Of a stretch of 9,775 nt of DNA, positions 1-5,790 are shown piece by piece; within the stretch, counting starts at the first letter, position 1, and every line of letters starts with the position of its first letter. Origin of the DNA: Lachnospiraceae bacterium (lineage in GTDB: Bacteria > Bacillota > Clostridia > Lachnospirales > Lachnospiraceae). The notes under the pieces are model-generated. The model was not told the DNA's origin, did not search any database, and saw nothing but the letters and a program-made list of their open reading frames with translations. The position numbers and the translations under genes were made by a program. The stretch lies in NCBI GenBank assembly GCA_900772675.1, contig CAAGRM010000048.1:1-9775 (forward strand), in the 5' to 3' direction.

Positions 1-111
1 ATTCTGATTCTCGTTGTGCTGATCGGACTGGTACTAATCTTTAAAAAACAGCTTGTGAGTCTGGTAAACAGCCTGCTGGAGAAGGTTACGAAGCAGAGCA
101 ACACGGTATAA
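1..111 (+). CDS. Flp1-family type IVb pilin, C-terminal fragment
   Basis: Frame 1 is open from the first base to TAA at 109-111, giving 36 residues. It starts with a hydrophobic stretch (ILILVVLIGLVLIF), followed by KKQLVSLVNSLLEKV and a short polar tail. This is the usual ending of the small Flp1-like major pilins of Lachnospiraceae: a glutamate-preceded hydrophobic helix, a basic KKQ turn and a short amphipathic tail. The N-terminal leader, cleavage site and Glu+5 lie outside the window. The protein would be the structural subunit of a Tad-type pilus, inserted in the membrane, cleaved by the prepilin peptidase and polymerised. Pilus genes follow downstream, which supports the call. The 143-base gap before the next gene contains no clear terminator, so read-through into the rest of the operon is possible. 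Confidence 0.75.
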   Translation: MLILVVLIGLVLIFKKQLVSLVNSLLEKVTKQSNTV

Positions 112-254
112 CCGGGAAAATAGCCGATACGGAACTCCAGGAAAAAATTAGAAGCCAATAAGGACGTCTGTGTCTTCTGTGTCAGAATTTGTTCGATTAG
201 TTTTGGCATCTAAAGTTTGAAAAAGTAAAAGTAAAGTGGAAGGAGCTGTATCCC

Positions 255-1787
255 ATGAGGAAAACGGAAAGCCAAAAGGAATGGGTAACTGGAAGTATAA
301 CAGCATATCTGTGTCTCGTTCTGATACTGATGCTTTCCCTGGTTTCCGGGACAATTGCGTCGGTTCGAAATGCTCATGCACGGGTGATGACAGCCTGCGC
401 AATGGAACAGGGACTGTATTCTTTGTTTGCCGAGTATGACAAAGCACTGCTGGGACAGTACGAGCTGTTTTTCTACAACGGCGGGGATAAGAGCGGTGTC
501 TGGAAACCTGAAATGATAAGCAGAAAAGTCGCAAAAACTGCGCAGGAAATTCTATCCCCCACTGCACCGGGGATGGGAATTTGGACAGGCAGCTTACTTG
601 GCGGACAGGTGACAGAAGTTTATCTTGGCGGTTATCGTTTGGCAACAGACCAGGAGGGAAATGCATTCTCCCGTCAGGTTTGTGAGGCCATGAAGGCAAG
701 CCTTGGAACTTATGGAATACAGCAGCTTTCCCAAAAACTGAAAAGAGAGCAGGAAACCGTAAGACGTCAGGAAGACGGGCAGAGCGGTTATGAGGAAGAG
801 GAGGTTTTAAAAAAGTATGAAGAATCCAAACAGCCCAAAGAGGGAACAGAAAAAACAGAAGGTGAAGGAGAATCTGGAAACAGCGCGTCTTCGGAACCGG
901 ATCAGAAGCAGCAGATACCGAAAGATTTTGTGAATCCGATTGAGGTGATTCGGAACGTGATGAAGATGGGAATTTTAGGACTGGTGCTCCCGGAAGGGCA
1001 GGAGATACCGCAGGGGACGGCGGATCTATCATCGCTTGCATCGAAGCGGAAACTGCAAAACGGTTTTGGTATGGTGGACCGTGGAAAAGATCTGGACTTT
1101 GTGGATAAAATGCTTTCGGCGGAATATATTCTGTGGAAATTTCCGTGCTATACCGGATCGAAAAAAGAAGACGGACTCCAGTGCCAGGTGGAATATGTAC
1201 TCTGCGGAAAGAATAATGACAGAGATAATCTGACGGGAACTGTAAATCGTCTGCTGGCATTAAGGGAAGCAGCAAATCTGGTTTATCTGGCGAAAGACGC
1301 GCAGAAACAGAGTGAAATGGAAGCAATGGCGGGACTGATTGCGGCATCATTAGGACTTCCCGCGGCGATGCCGGTGATCAAAATGGCACTTGCCGTGTGC
1401 TGGGCGTTTGCAGAAAGCATTCTGGATCTGAGGGAACTGATGGATGGCGGGAAGGTTGCACTCTTCAAAACAGCAGAAGCATGGCAGCTTTCACTGGAAC
1501 AGCTTCCGAAACTGCTGGAAACAGGAGATCAGAGCAGAAAAAATGCACCGGGTGGAATGGGATATTCCGATTATCTGCGTCTGCTGCTGATGCAAAAAAC
1601 GGGAAAGGCGGTGACATTTGGTGCAATGGACTTAGTGGAATATAATATGCGTACGATACAACAGCAGCCGGGATTTCGTCTGGACTGCTGTGTCGATGAA
1701 CTGGAAGTCGGTTTTACGGCGAAAATTGGGAAAAGACAATATGAAATCACAAGAAATTATGGATATGAAATGCAGGGAGCGGTCTGA
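255..1787 (+). CDS. DUF5702-family membrane-anchored pilus-locus protein
   Basis: The product is 510 residues. The ATG at 255 follows AAGGAG (240-245) by nine bases, which fixes the start. A single N-terminal membrane helix lies at about residues 13-36 after GSITAY, and the rest is predicted to be outside the membrane. The region to about residue 160 is followed by a charged low-complexity linker rich in Glu, Lys and Gln (about 161-222). The second globular part contains the blocks GLVLPEGQE, SSLASKRK, VEYVLCGK and NRLLALREAANLVYL, which I recognise from DUF5702 proteins encoded in Tad loci of Lachnospiraceae. The N-terminus resembles a TadE/TadG-type pseudopilin (GSIT followed by a hydrophobic helix), but it lacks Glu at +5 (Tyr instead), so peptidase processing is doubtful. 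No biochemical function is established for the family. A structural or minor pilin role is inferred from context. The 3' end overlaps the next gene. Confidence 0.8.
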   Translation: MRKTESQKEWVTGSITAYLCLVLILMLSLVSGTIASVRNAHARVMTACAMEQGLYSLFAEYDKALLGQYELFFYNGGDKSGVWKPEMISRKVAKTAQEILSPTAPGMGIWTGSLLGGQVTEVYLGGYRLATDQEGNAFSRQVCEAMKASLGTYGIQQLSQKLKREQETVRRQEDGQSGYEEEEVLKKYEESKQPKEGTEKTEGEGESGNSASSEPDQKQQIPKDFVNPIEVIRNVMKMGILGLVLPEGQEIPQGTADLSSLASKRKLQNGFGMVDRGKDLDFVDKMLSAEYILWKFPCYTGSKKEDGLQCQVEYVLCGKNNDRDNLTGTVNRLLALREAANLVYLAKDAQKQSEMEAMAGLIAASLGLPAAMPVIKMALAVCWAFAESILDLRELMDGGKVALFKTAEAWQLSLEQLPKLLETGDQSRKNAPGGMGYSDYLRLLLMQKTGKAVTFGAMDLVEYNMRTIQQQPGFRLDCCVDELEVGFTAKIGKRQYEITRNYGYEMQGAV

Positions 1788-2688
1788 AAAGGACGAGGAC
1801 TTCTGCAGGGATATAAAAGGGTGTTCTTCTGTTTGCAATCAGAGTATCTCGGCGAAAAATACTAAACTACTTATCCACTCTTCCGGGAAGTTTGAAGGCT
1901 CAGGAGAACAGCCTTTTGTAAAAAGAAAATGGAACAGGGCAAGTCTGACCGTGGAGGCTTCGCTGGCACTTCCGGTTTTTCTGGTTGCGGTTCTCTTATT
2001 ATTGAAAACCGTTGATCTTTACCGGCTGCATGGAATGCTGACGGTATCTCTGCAGGAATCTGCCCGATATCTTTCCATCTGTGCCTATGCGGTGGATGCG
2101 GCCGGAAAAGAAACGTATGAAATCCCGGAGACGGCGGCGTGTATTGCTTATGCGGAGGGAAAGCTTCCAGAAGAAATCCGGAAAAATGGAACCGTAACAC
2201 TGCTTCCAAGCAGCGTCAGGGGAGGCTGGCTGGAGCTTAGAGCAATTTACTGGCCCAAAATGGGAAACCGGCTCATTCCGGTGCAAAGCAGAGGGATTGC
2301 CGCGTGCGCGAAAGTCCACCTGTTCTGCGGAAGGACGGATGATGATACAAAAGAGGAATCAGCAAAGGCCAGGCAGATGGTCTGGATGACAGAGAACGGA
2401 AGTGTTTATCATACGGATTCTTCCTGCAGCCATATCAATCTGACGATCCAGGCATCTTCGCCAGGTGCGCTTGCGTGGAAGCGGAATCAGGACGGCGAAA
2501 AGTATAAGAAATGCGAACAGTGCATAGGAAAGGGAATGACAGGGAAAGAGGTTTACTATACGAAATATGGCAACCGATATCACAACAGCCTGGCGTGCAA
2601 AGGACTGCAGCGGAAGGTTCGCCTTGTGACACTGGAACAGACGAATGGACGGAAAGAGTGCTCAAAATGCGCAAAAAAAGCGGCATAA
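1741..2688 (+). CDS. TadE-like pseudopilin with two C-terminal Cys/His (zinc-type) modules
   Basis: The chosen start is ATG 1741 (315 aa), 47 bases inside the DUF5702 gene, preceded by a modest GGGAAAAG. ATGs at 1759 and 1765 are possible. No in-frame start exists between the upstream stop and the membrane helix, so overlap is unavoidable. The hydrophobic helix (about residues 73-88) follows R-A-S-L-T-V-E-A. Cleavage after Ala67 would place Glu72 at +5, as expected for a type IVb pseudopilin. The leader before it, about 67 residues, is unusually long. The middle part (about 90-210) looks like a TadE-type extracellular domain. The C-terminus has two similar units of pattern Y-H-x4-C...C-x2-C: His224, Cys229, Cys258, Cys261, and His281, Cys286, Cys307, Cys310. 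Each could bind one zinc ion, as in Ada-like or treble-clef folds. The likely role is a minor pilin or initiation subunit, possibly with a binding tip. Metal binding is inferred, not shown. Confidence 0.72.
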   Translation: MKSQEIMDMKCRERSEKDEDFCRDIKGCSSVCNQSISAKNTKLLIHSSGKFEGSGEQPFVKRKWNRASLTVEASLALPVFLVAVLLLLKTVDLYRLHGMLTVSLQESARYLSICAYAVDAAGKETYEIPETAACIAYAEGKLPEEIRKNGTVTLLPSSVRGGWLELRAIYWPKMGNRLIPVQSRGIAACAKVHLFCGRTDDDTKEESAKARQMVWMTENGSVYHTDSSCSHINLTIQASSPGALAWKRNQDGEKYKKCEQCIGKGMTGKEVYYTKYGNRYHNSLACKGLQRKVRLVTLEQTNGRKECSKCAKKAA

Positions 2689-2781
2689 AGAGAGAACACA
2701 GGTGTTGGCTGGTATGACAGTTTCAGCTTTAACAAGAAAAACGGCAGAACAGAAAGACTCTGAAAGAGCAGAAAGACGGAG

Positions 2782-2797
2782 AGGAGGATGCGGGGTG
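2782..2797 (+). promoter_or_regulatory. Strong ribosome binding site fixing a GTG start
   Basis: AGGAGG at 2782-2787 lies seven bases before GTG 2795 and is in frame with the peptidase. The upstream in-frame ATGs (2645, 2714) have no comparable site and would add a polar extension that A24 peptidases do not have. The ATG at 2788 is in another frame and stops after four codons. Confidence 0.75.
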
Positions 2798-3226
2798 TTT
2801 GAAGAGGAAATAAAGAATGTGATCATATTGATATATCTGGGAATTCTCGCAGGGATGGATGTGAAAAAAAGGCAGATCAGCCTTGTCCTGACCGGCGTTC
2901 TGTTTCTTTCCGGCATTGGTTGGCAGATCCTGGTGGAACAGACATCGTGGCCGGAATGGCTGCTATCCCTGCTGCCGGGAGCGGGCTTTCTGCTCCTTGG
3001 ATATGTATCGAGAGAACAGGTGGGCTATGGGGACGGCCTCTTGCTTCTGACAGTCGGAATCTGGTTAGGTTTTGGGCAGACATTCGGAATCGTAACACTT
3101 GGTCTGGTTTTCTGCTCTGTGTTATGCGGAGTACTTTTGATGAAAAAGAAAATGCAAAGACAGGACTCTGTGCCGCTGGTACCGTTTCTGCTGCTTGGGT
3201 TTGTCGGGAGGTGCGGATTGATTTGA
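2795..3226 (+). CDS. Prepilin peptidase, A24 family (TadV/CpaA-like, short form)
   Basis: Counting from GTG 2795, the protein is 143 residues, the usual size of the peptidase-only A24 enzymes of Tad loci; it lacks the N-terminal methylase domain of PilD. It is a polytopic inner-membrane aspartic protease that cuts the leader peptides of Flp pilins and TadE/TadF pseudopilins on the cytoplasmic face. Both catalytic aspartates are visible: Asp22 in AGMDVKKRQIS (matching the family's D-x3-R-x-I-P/S) and Asp80 in GYGDG, the GxGD motif. Hydrophobic segments lie around residues 9-21, 30-47, 56-70, 82-98 and 100-120. The gene sits between two TadE-like genes that carry matching cleavage sites, so its substrates are probably these and the upstream Flp1 pilin. 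Its stop overlaps the start proposed for the next gene, which suggests translational coupling. Confidence 0.85.
   Translation: MFEEEIKNVIILIYLGILAGMDVKKRQISLVLTGVLFLSGIGWQILVEQTSWPEWLLSLLPGAGFLLLGYVSREQVGYGDGLLLLTVGIWLGFGQTFGIVTLGLVFCSVLCGVLLMKKKMQRQDSVPLVPFLLLGFVGRCGLI
3206..3225 (+). promoter_or_regulatory. Shine-Dalgarno supporting a TTG start that overlaps the peptidase stop
   Basis: GGGAGGTG at 3206-3213 is followed nine bases later by TTG 3223-3225. This TTG is in frame with the second TadE-like gene and shares bases with the peptidase TGA (3224-3226). The alternative ATG at 3235 lies 21 bases from this site, with only GAAAG before it. GTG 3211 lies inside the Shine-Dalgarno itself. 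Confidence 0.5.
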
Positions 3227-3654
3227 AAGAAAAAATGAGAAAGGCAAGTATTACGGTAGAAGCGGTTCTGATCGTACCTCTTACGCTGATGGTGATTTTT
3301 CTGCTGCTGTCACTGATCTTTTTTATTCATGCGCGGAGCTGGTATACATTTGCCGCATATGAAAGTACAATGCTTGCCGAAAGTGAAGGGAGACTTGAAC
3401 TAGAAAAAGGAGAGGCAGCGGCTAAAAACCGGATGGAGTGGTGGATTTCCCAGATCCCGCTCCCGGCAGAAAAGGTGACGGTGAATGATGTGTACAAAGA
3501 AAAAGAGATTCAGATGACAGTGAATGGAAAAATTTTGCCTGTCTGGAGCCGGAATGCATGGGAATATTCCATTGTAAGTAAGAAGAGACGGAGCAATCCG
3601 GTAAAGACAATACGAAAAATACGGGCAGTAAAGCAGATCTGGAATCAGAAATAA
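3223..3654 (+). CDS. TadE-like pseudopilin
   Basis: From TTG 3223 the product has 143 residues; from ATG 3235 it would have 139. The choice rests on the Shine-Dalgarno spacing and does not change the domain content. The N-terminus is short and basic (MKEKMRK). It is followed by A-S-I-T-V-E, where cleavage after Ala8 would put Glu13 at +5, and then a long hydrophobic helix at about residues 14-36. The remaining 100 or so residues form a small, charged, soluble part with no cysteines or recognisable motif. It ends in a strongly basic tail (KKRRSNPVKTIRKIR). This architecture is that of TadE/TadF minor pilins, which are inserted in the membrane, processed by the A24 peptidase and needed for pilus assembly. 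The gene directly follows that peptidase and precedes the FHA gene by 16 bases, so it is part of the same operon. Confidence 0.75.
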   Translation: MKEKMRKASITVEAVLIVPLTLMVIFLLLSLIFFIHARSWYTFAAYESTMLAESEGRLELEKGEAAAKNRMEWWISQIPLPAEKVTVNDVYKEKEIQMTVNGKILPVWSRNAWEYSIVSKKRRSNPVKTIRKIRAVKQIWNQK

Positions 3655-3670
3655 GGATGGAAGCAGAAAA

Positions 3671-5083
3671 ATGCGGATTGATTATAAGAGAGATTTAAAT
3701 CATACATATTTTATTTTGCAGGAGGAAAAAGAGCCGGATACGGCATCGTATCAGATCCGTATGCTGCTGACGAATACAATTCCGGGACTTCTGGATTGCA
3801 AAATCGGAAAAATGGATGATAAAACGCTGTTTTACTATGAAGTTACGTCAAGACAGTCACTTCAGAGCGTGTTTGAACAGAGGTCGATCTGCGCGGAGGT
3901 ATTGCGGACATTGTTTGAGCAGCTGCTGGATCTTCTCGAAGAGTTGGGGCAGTATTTGCTGACACCGGACGGACTGGTTTTACAGCCGGAATTGATTTTT
4001 GCCGATGCAAATCTGGAAACATTTTCATTTTGCTATCTGCCGGGAATCCAGGGACATACGGGTGTTTTTCAGAAGCAGATCCGGGAGCTGACAGAATATC
4101 TGTTGCCCAAGCTGGATCATCAGGACCAGGACGCGGTTGTACTCGGATATGGATTGTACCGGGAAATTGCGTCGGATATCTTGTCGATCGAGGCAATTCA
4201 GGCACTCTTGTATCAGACGGGAAAAGAGAACAGAGCACAGTGGGATAGAAGGGAGCCACAGAAAAAAGAAAATACGGTTTGCCGACAAGAGGAAAGGATG
4301 CGGGAGAAAGAACAGGAAACAGAAGAGGAGCAGGAGAAGTTTTTTGCAGAACCCCAAAGGCAGGAAAAGGAAGAAGGATGCTGGAGAAATATTGTCGAGG
4401 CAATGCTCTGCATTGGTTTTCTGGGAGGCGTGCTGGCCCTGCGGTGGACACGGGCGGAAACGGTATGGTATCTGGCACTGGGAGGAGCGGCGGCCATTGC
4501 CGGAGCGGCAAGCTTTGCCTTTGAGCTTGTGAGCCGGTGGAAAAAAGGCCGGACAGAGCCGGAAAGGACGGAATACAGAAAAGCTCAGGAACTGTGGGAA
4601 CAGGAAGATGCCGGATACCCGATAGCGGAACATTTCGAGCCGGAAGAAACAAAAAAGAAACGTGAAAAGGAGAGAGGAGAAGAAAAGAGAAGATTTCAAA
4701 ACCGGATAGAAGAAGACGGGGAGGAGGATCTGTTTGGAAAAACAGAACTGCTGACCAGTCCGGAGAAAGAGAACATGGCATATCTGATTCCGATAGATCC
4801 CATAGATCTTCCCATGATTCCCCTTGAGCGTGGAAGCACGCTGATCGGAAAAATGTCCGGGGCGGCAGATGTGATTTTGCCGTATCGCACAGTCAGTCGG
4901 CTTCATGCGAAGCTGGTCAGTACAGAAGAAGGAGATTATTTGCTTGATCTGAACTCCAGAAACGGAACAACGGTGAATGGAGTTCCACTGATGGGGGAGA
5001 CAAAAAAGAAACTGGAGGATGGGGACGATATTTCGTTTGCAGGAAAGAAATATCGTTATAAGAGCGCAGAAAAAAACGTATAA
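3671..5083 (+). CDS. DUF6382 and FHA domain membrane protein
   Basis: The product has 470 residues, with ATG 3671 chosen because the N-terminal domain begins at once; the ribosome site (AAGGATGG) is weak. Residues 1 to about 183 match the DUF6382 domain that accompanies Tad loci in Lachnospiraceae. A Glu/Lys/Arg-rich, probably coiled-coil linker follows (about 184-236). Two membrane helices (about 241-257 and 264-286) form a hairpin, so both ends should lie in the cytoplasm. A second charged linker (about 290-365) leads to a C-terminal FHA domain (about 370-468). Its signature residues are present: LIGK near 391-394, SRLHAKL near 409-415, DLNSRNGTTVNG near 426-437, and LEDGDDISFA near 448-457. 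FHA domains bind phosphothreonine peptides, so the protein may link pilus assembly to Ser/Thr phosphorylation. No kinase or phosphatase gene is in the window. It appears to be the last gene of the operon. Confidence 0.82.
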   Translation: MRIDYKRDLNHTYFILQEEKEPDTASYQIRMLLTNTIPGLLDCKIGKMDDKTLFYYEVTSRQSLQSVFEQRSICAEVLRTLFEQLLDLLEELGQYLLTPDGLVLQPELIFADANLETFSFCYLPGIQGHTGVFQKQIRELTEYLLPKLDHQDQDAVVLGYGLYREIASDILSIEAIQALLYQTGKENRAQWDRREPQKKENTVCRQEERMREKEQETEEEQEKFFAEPQRQEKEEGCWRNIVEAMLCIGFLGGVLALRWTRAETVWYLALGGAAAIAGAASFAFELVSRWKKGRTEPERTEYRKAQELWEQEDAGYPIAEHFEPEETKKKREKERGEEKRRFQNRIEEDGEEDLFGKTELLTSPEKENMAYLIPIDPIDLPMIPLERGSTLIGKMSGAADVILPYRTVSRLHAKLVSTEEGDYLLDLNSRNGTTVNGVPLMGETKKKLEDGDDISFAGKKYRYKSAEKNV

Positions 5084-5120
5084 ACTTTTCTTGATGAAAT
5101 TACTGACAATGCAGAGCGAT

Positions 5121-5216
5121 GCAAAATCAGAGCCATGCAAAATCAGAGCCATGCAAAATCAGAGCCATGCAAAATCAAAGCTATGCAAAATCAAAGCCAT
5201 GCAAAATCAGAGCCAT
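5121..5216. repeat. Tandem 16-bp repeat, six copies
   Basis: The unit GCAAAATCAGAGCCAT repeats head to tail at 5121, 5137, 5153, 5169, 5185 and 5201. Copies 1, 2, 3 and 6 are identical. Copy 5 has one change and copy 4 has two. A degenerate copy (about 11 of 16 matching) precedes the block at 5105-5120. The unit length is not a multiple of three, so translation cycles through all frames, which argues against a coding repeat. There are no unique spacers, so it is not a CRISPR array. It begins about 40 bases after the pilus operon. Confidence 0.9.
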
Positions 5217-5275
5217 GTGAAATGGAAGGGAAAAATACAGCCGACCAGAAGATAACACAAAAAGAAAGTGGAGAA

Positions 5276-5380
5276 GAACGCGAATTACAAGGAACCGATT
5301 GAAAAGCGTACTAATATATCGTTTTCGAAATGACGATGTATCAAGATACGATGAAGATTTGTTCCGTGCAATTCGCGTTT
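5276..5380. repeat. 105-bp nested imperfect palindrome (MITE-like or structured RNA)
   Basis: The outer arms are GAACGCGAATTACAAGGAAC (5276-5295) and GTTCCGTGCAATTCGCGTTT (5361-5380), which are complementary at 17 of 20 positions (18 with G-U pairing). Pairing resumes inside: CGTA 5307-5310 with TACG 5347-5350, then ATATATCGT 5314-5322 with ACGATGTAT 5333-5341 (8 of 9). The apex is TTTCGAAATG. The whole element can therefore fold as one long hairpin. T6 follows 11 bases after it. No target-site duplication is evident. It could be a miniature transposable remnant, a structured RNA, or a bulky operon-end structure. Confidence 0.6.
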
Positions 5381-5646
5381 TGTCGTGTGAATTTTTTACC
5401 ATTATTTTCGGATGTTCCGTTTTCGAAAAAAACTGATTTGACATTTCACTGTAATAGAAAAGTGTAATGGTTTTATTTTTGCGGATACGGTATTTGTAAC
5501 AAAAAGAACATCTGTTATGCAGACGGGAAACCCAAAGAGTATCGTCCGAGAGATGAAAAAAAGTAATTGTATGCAATCAGCTATCGAATTATTACGCAAA
5601 AAAACTATAGAAAAGAAACGCAAAAGAAAAATAATTAAAAAAATAA

Positions 5647-5707
5647 TGTCGAAAAACGTTGGAGGATGTCGTCAGATGTCGAGAATTGTCGAAAAACGTT
5701 TATCGAA
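5647..5707 (+). promoter_or_regulatory. Cluster of Spo0A-box-like sites upstream of the rhomboid gene
   Basis: Two perfect TGTCGAA boxes occur at 5647-5653 and 5687-5693, both within the longer identical sequence TGTCGAAAAACGT. Between them are TGTCGTC (5667) and TGTCGAG (5677), and a weaker TATCGAA lies at 5701. The first four starts are 20, 10 and 10 bases apart, so they are on one face of the helix and all in the same orientation. The published Spo0A (0A) box is TGNCGAA, and tandem boxes about 10 bp apart suit a Spo0A dimer. A further near-match, TGACGAT, is at 5721, just before the promoter. Binding by Spo0A is inferred from sequence only. Confidence 0.55.
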
Positions 5708-5730
5708 AAAGAAAAAAATTTGACGATTTG

Positions 5731-5759
5731 TTGCAATTGCTTTCGGAGTAAACTATAAT
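5731..5759 (+). promoter_or_regulatory. SigA-type promoter for the rhomboid gene
   Basis: TTGCAA (5731-5736), a 17-base spacer and a perfect TATAAT (5754-5759) precede the rhomboid start by about 31 bases. The -35 element is only a partial match, which would fit a promoter helped by an activator bound at the upstream 0A-like boxes. Confidence 0.6.
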
Positions 5760-5790
5760 AAAAAAATAGCACAGATAAGGAAATGATGTA

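Larger units (their letters stand above)
5084..5790. other. 707-base AT-rich intergenic region without a convincing gene
   Basis: From the FHA stop to the rhomboid start I find no gene. In order it holds a tandem 16-bp repeat block (5121-5216), a 105-bp nested palindrome (5276-5380) with T6 shortly after it (5392-5397), and an A/T-rich stretch at 5398-5640 with several TTTTCGAAA-type palindromes. Spo0A-box-like sites (5647-5707) and a promoter (5731-5759) follow. No canonical intrinsic terminator directly follows the pilus operon; the palindrome plus T-run is the nearest candidate. The composition is clearly more AT-rich than the flanking genes. Confidence 0.7.

Noticed and set aside
148..1350. 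400-codon open frame on the minus strand
   Set aside because: It lies opposite the DUF5702 gene, has no good ribosome site, is rich in Pro/Ser/Phe as expected of a complement frame, and shows no family motif.
2645..2794. N-terminal extension of the prepilin peptidase from ATG 2645 or 2714
   Set aside because: It is polar, overlaps the previous gene, lacks a ribosome site and has no counterpart in the family. GTG 2795 has an excellent site.
4025..5152. Long minus-strand frames opposite the FHA gene, including 3843-4781
   Set aside because: The sense strand encodes clear DUF6382 and FHA domains. The antisense products are Phe/Pro/Leu/Ser-rich shadows of Lys/Glu-rich coding.
5121..5216. Possible CRISPR array
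   Set aside because: The 16-bp units are directly adjacent with no unique spacers, and no cas genes are present.
5019..5255. 78-codon frame across the tandem repeats
   Set aside because: It starts inside the FHA gene in another frame, and the 16-bp period shifts frame each unit. There is no ribosome site.
5438..5468. Possible promoter TTGACA ... TGTAAT
   Set aside because: The -35 hexamer is perfect but the spacer is 19 bases and no gene follows at a sensible distance. It is kept only as a weak possibility.
5517..5723. 68-codon Lys-rich plus-strand frame in the intergenic region
   Set aside because: It has no ribosome site. Its composition follows the A-rich DNA, and it runs through the 0A-like boxes. 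No homology is recognised.
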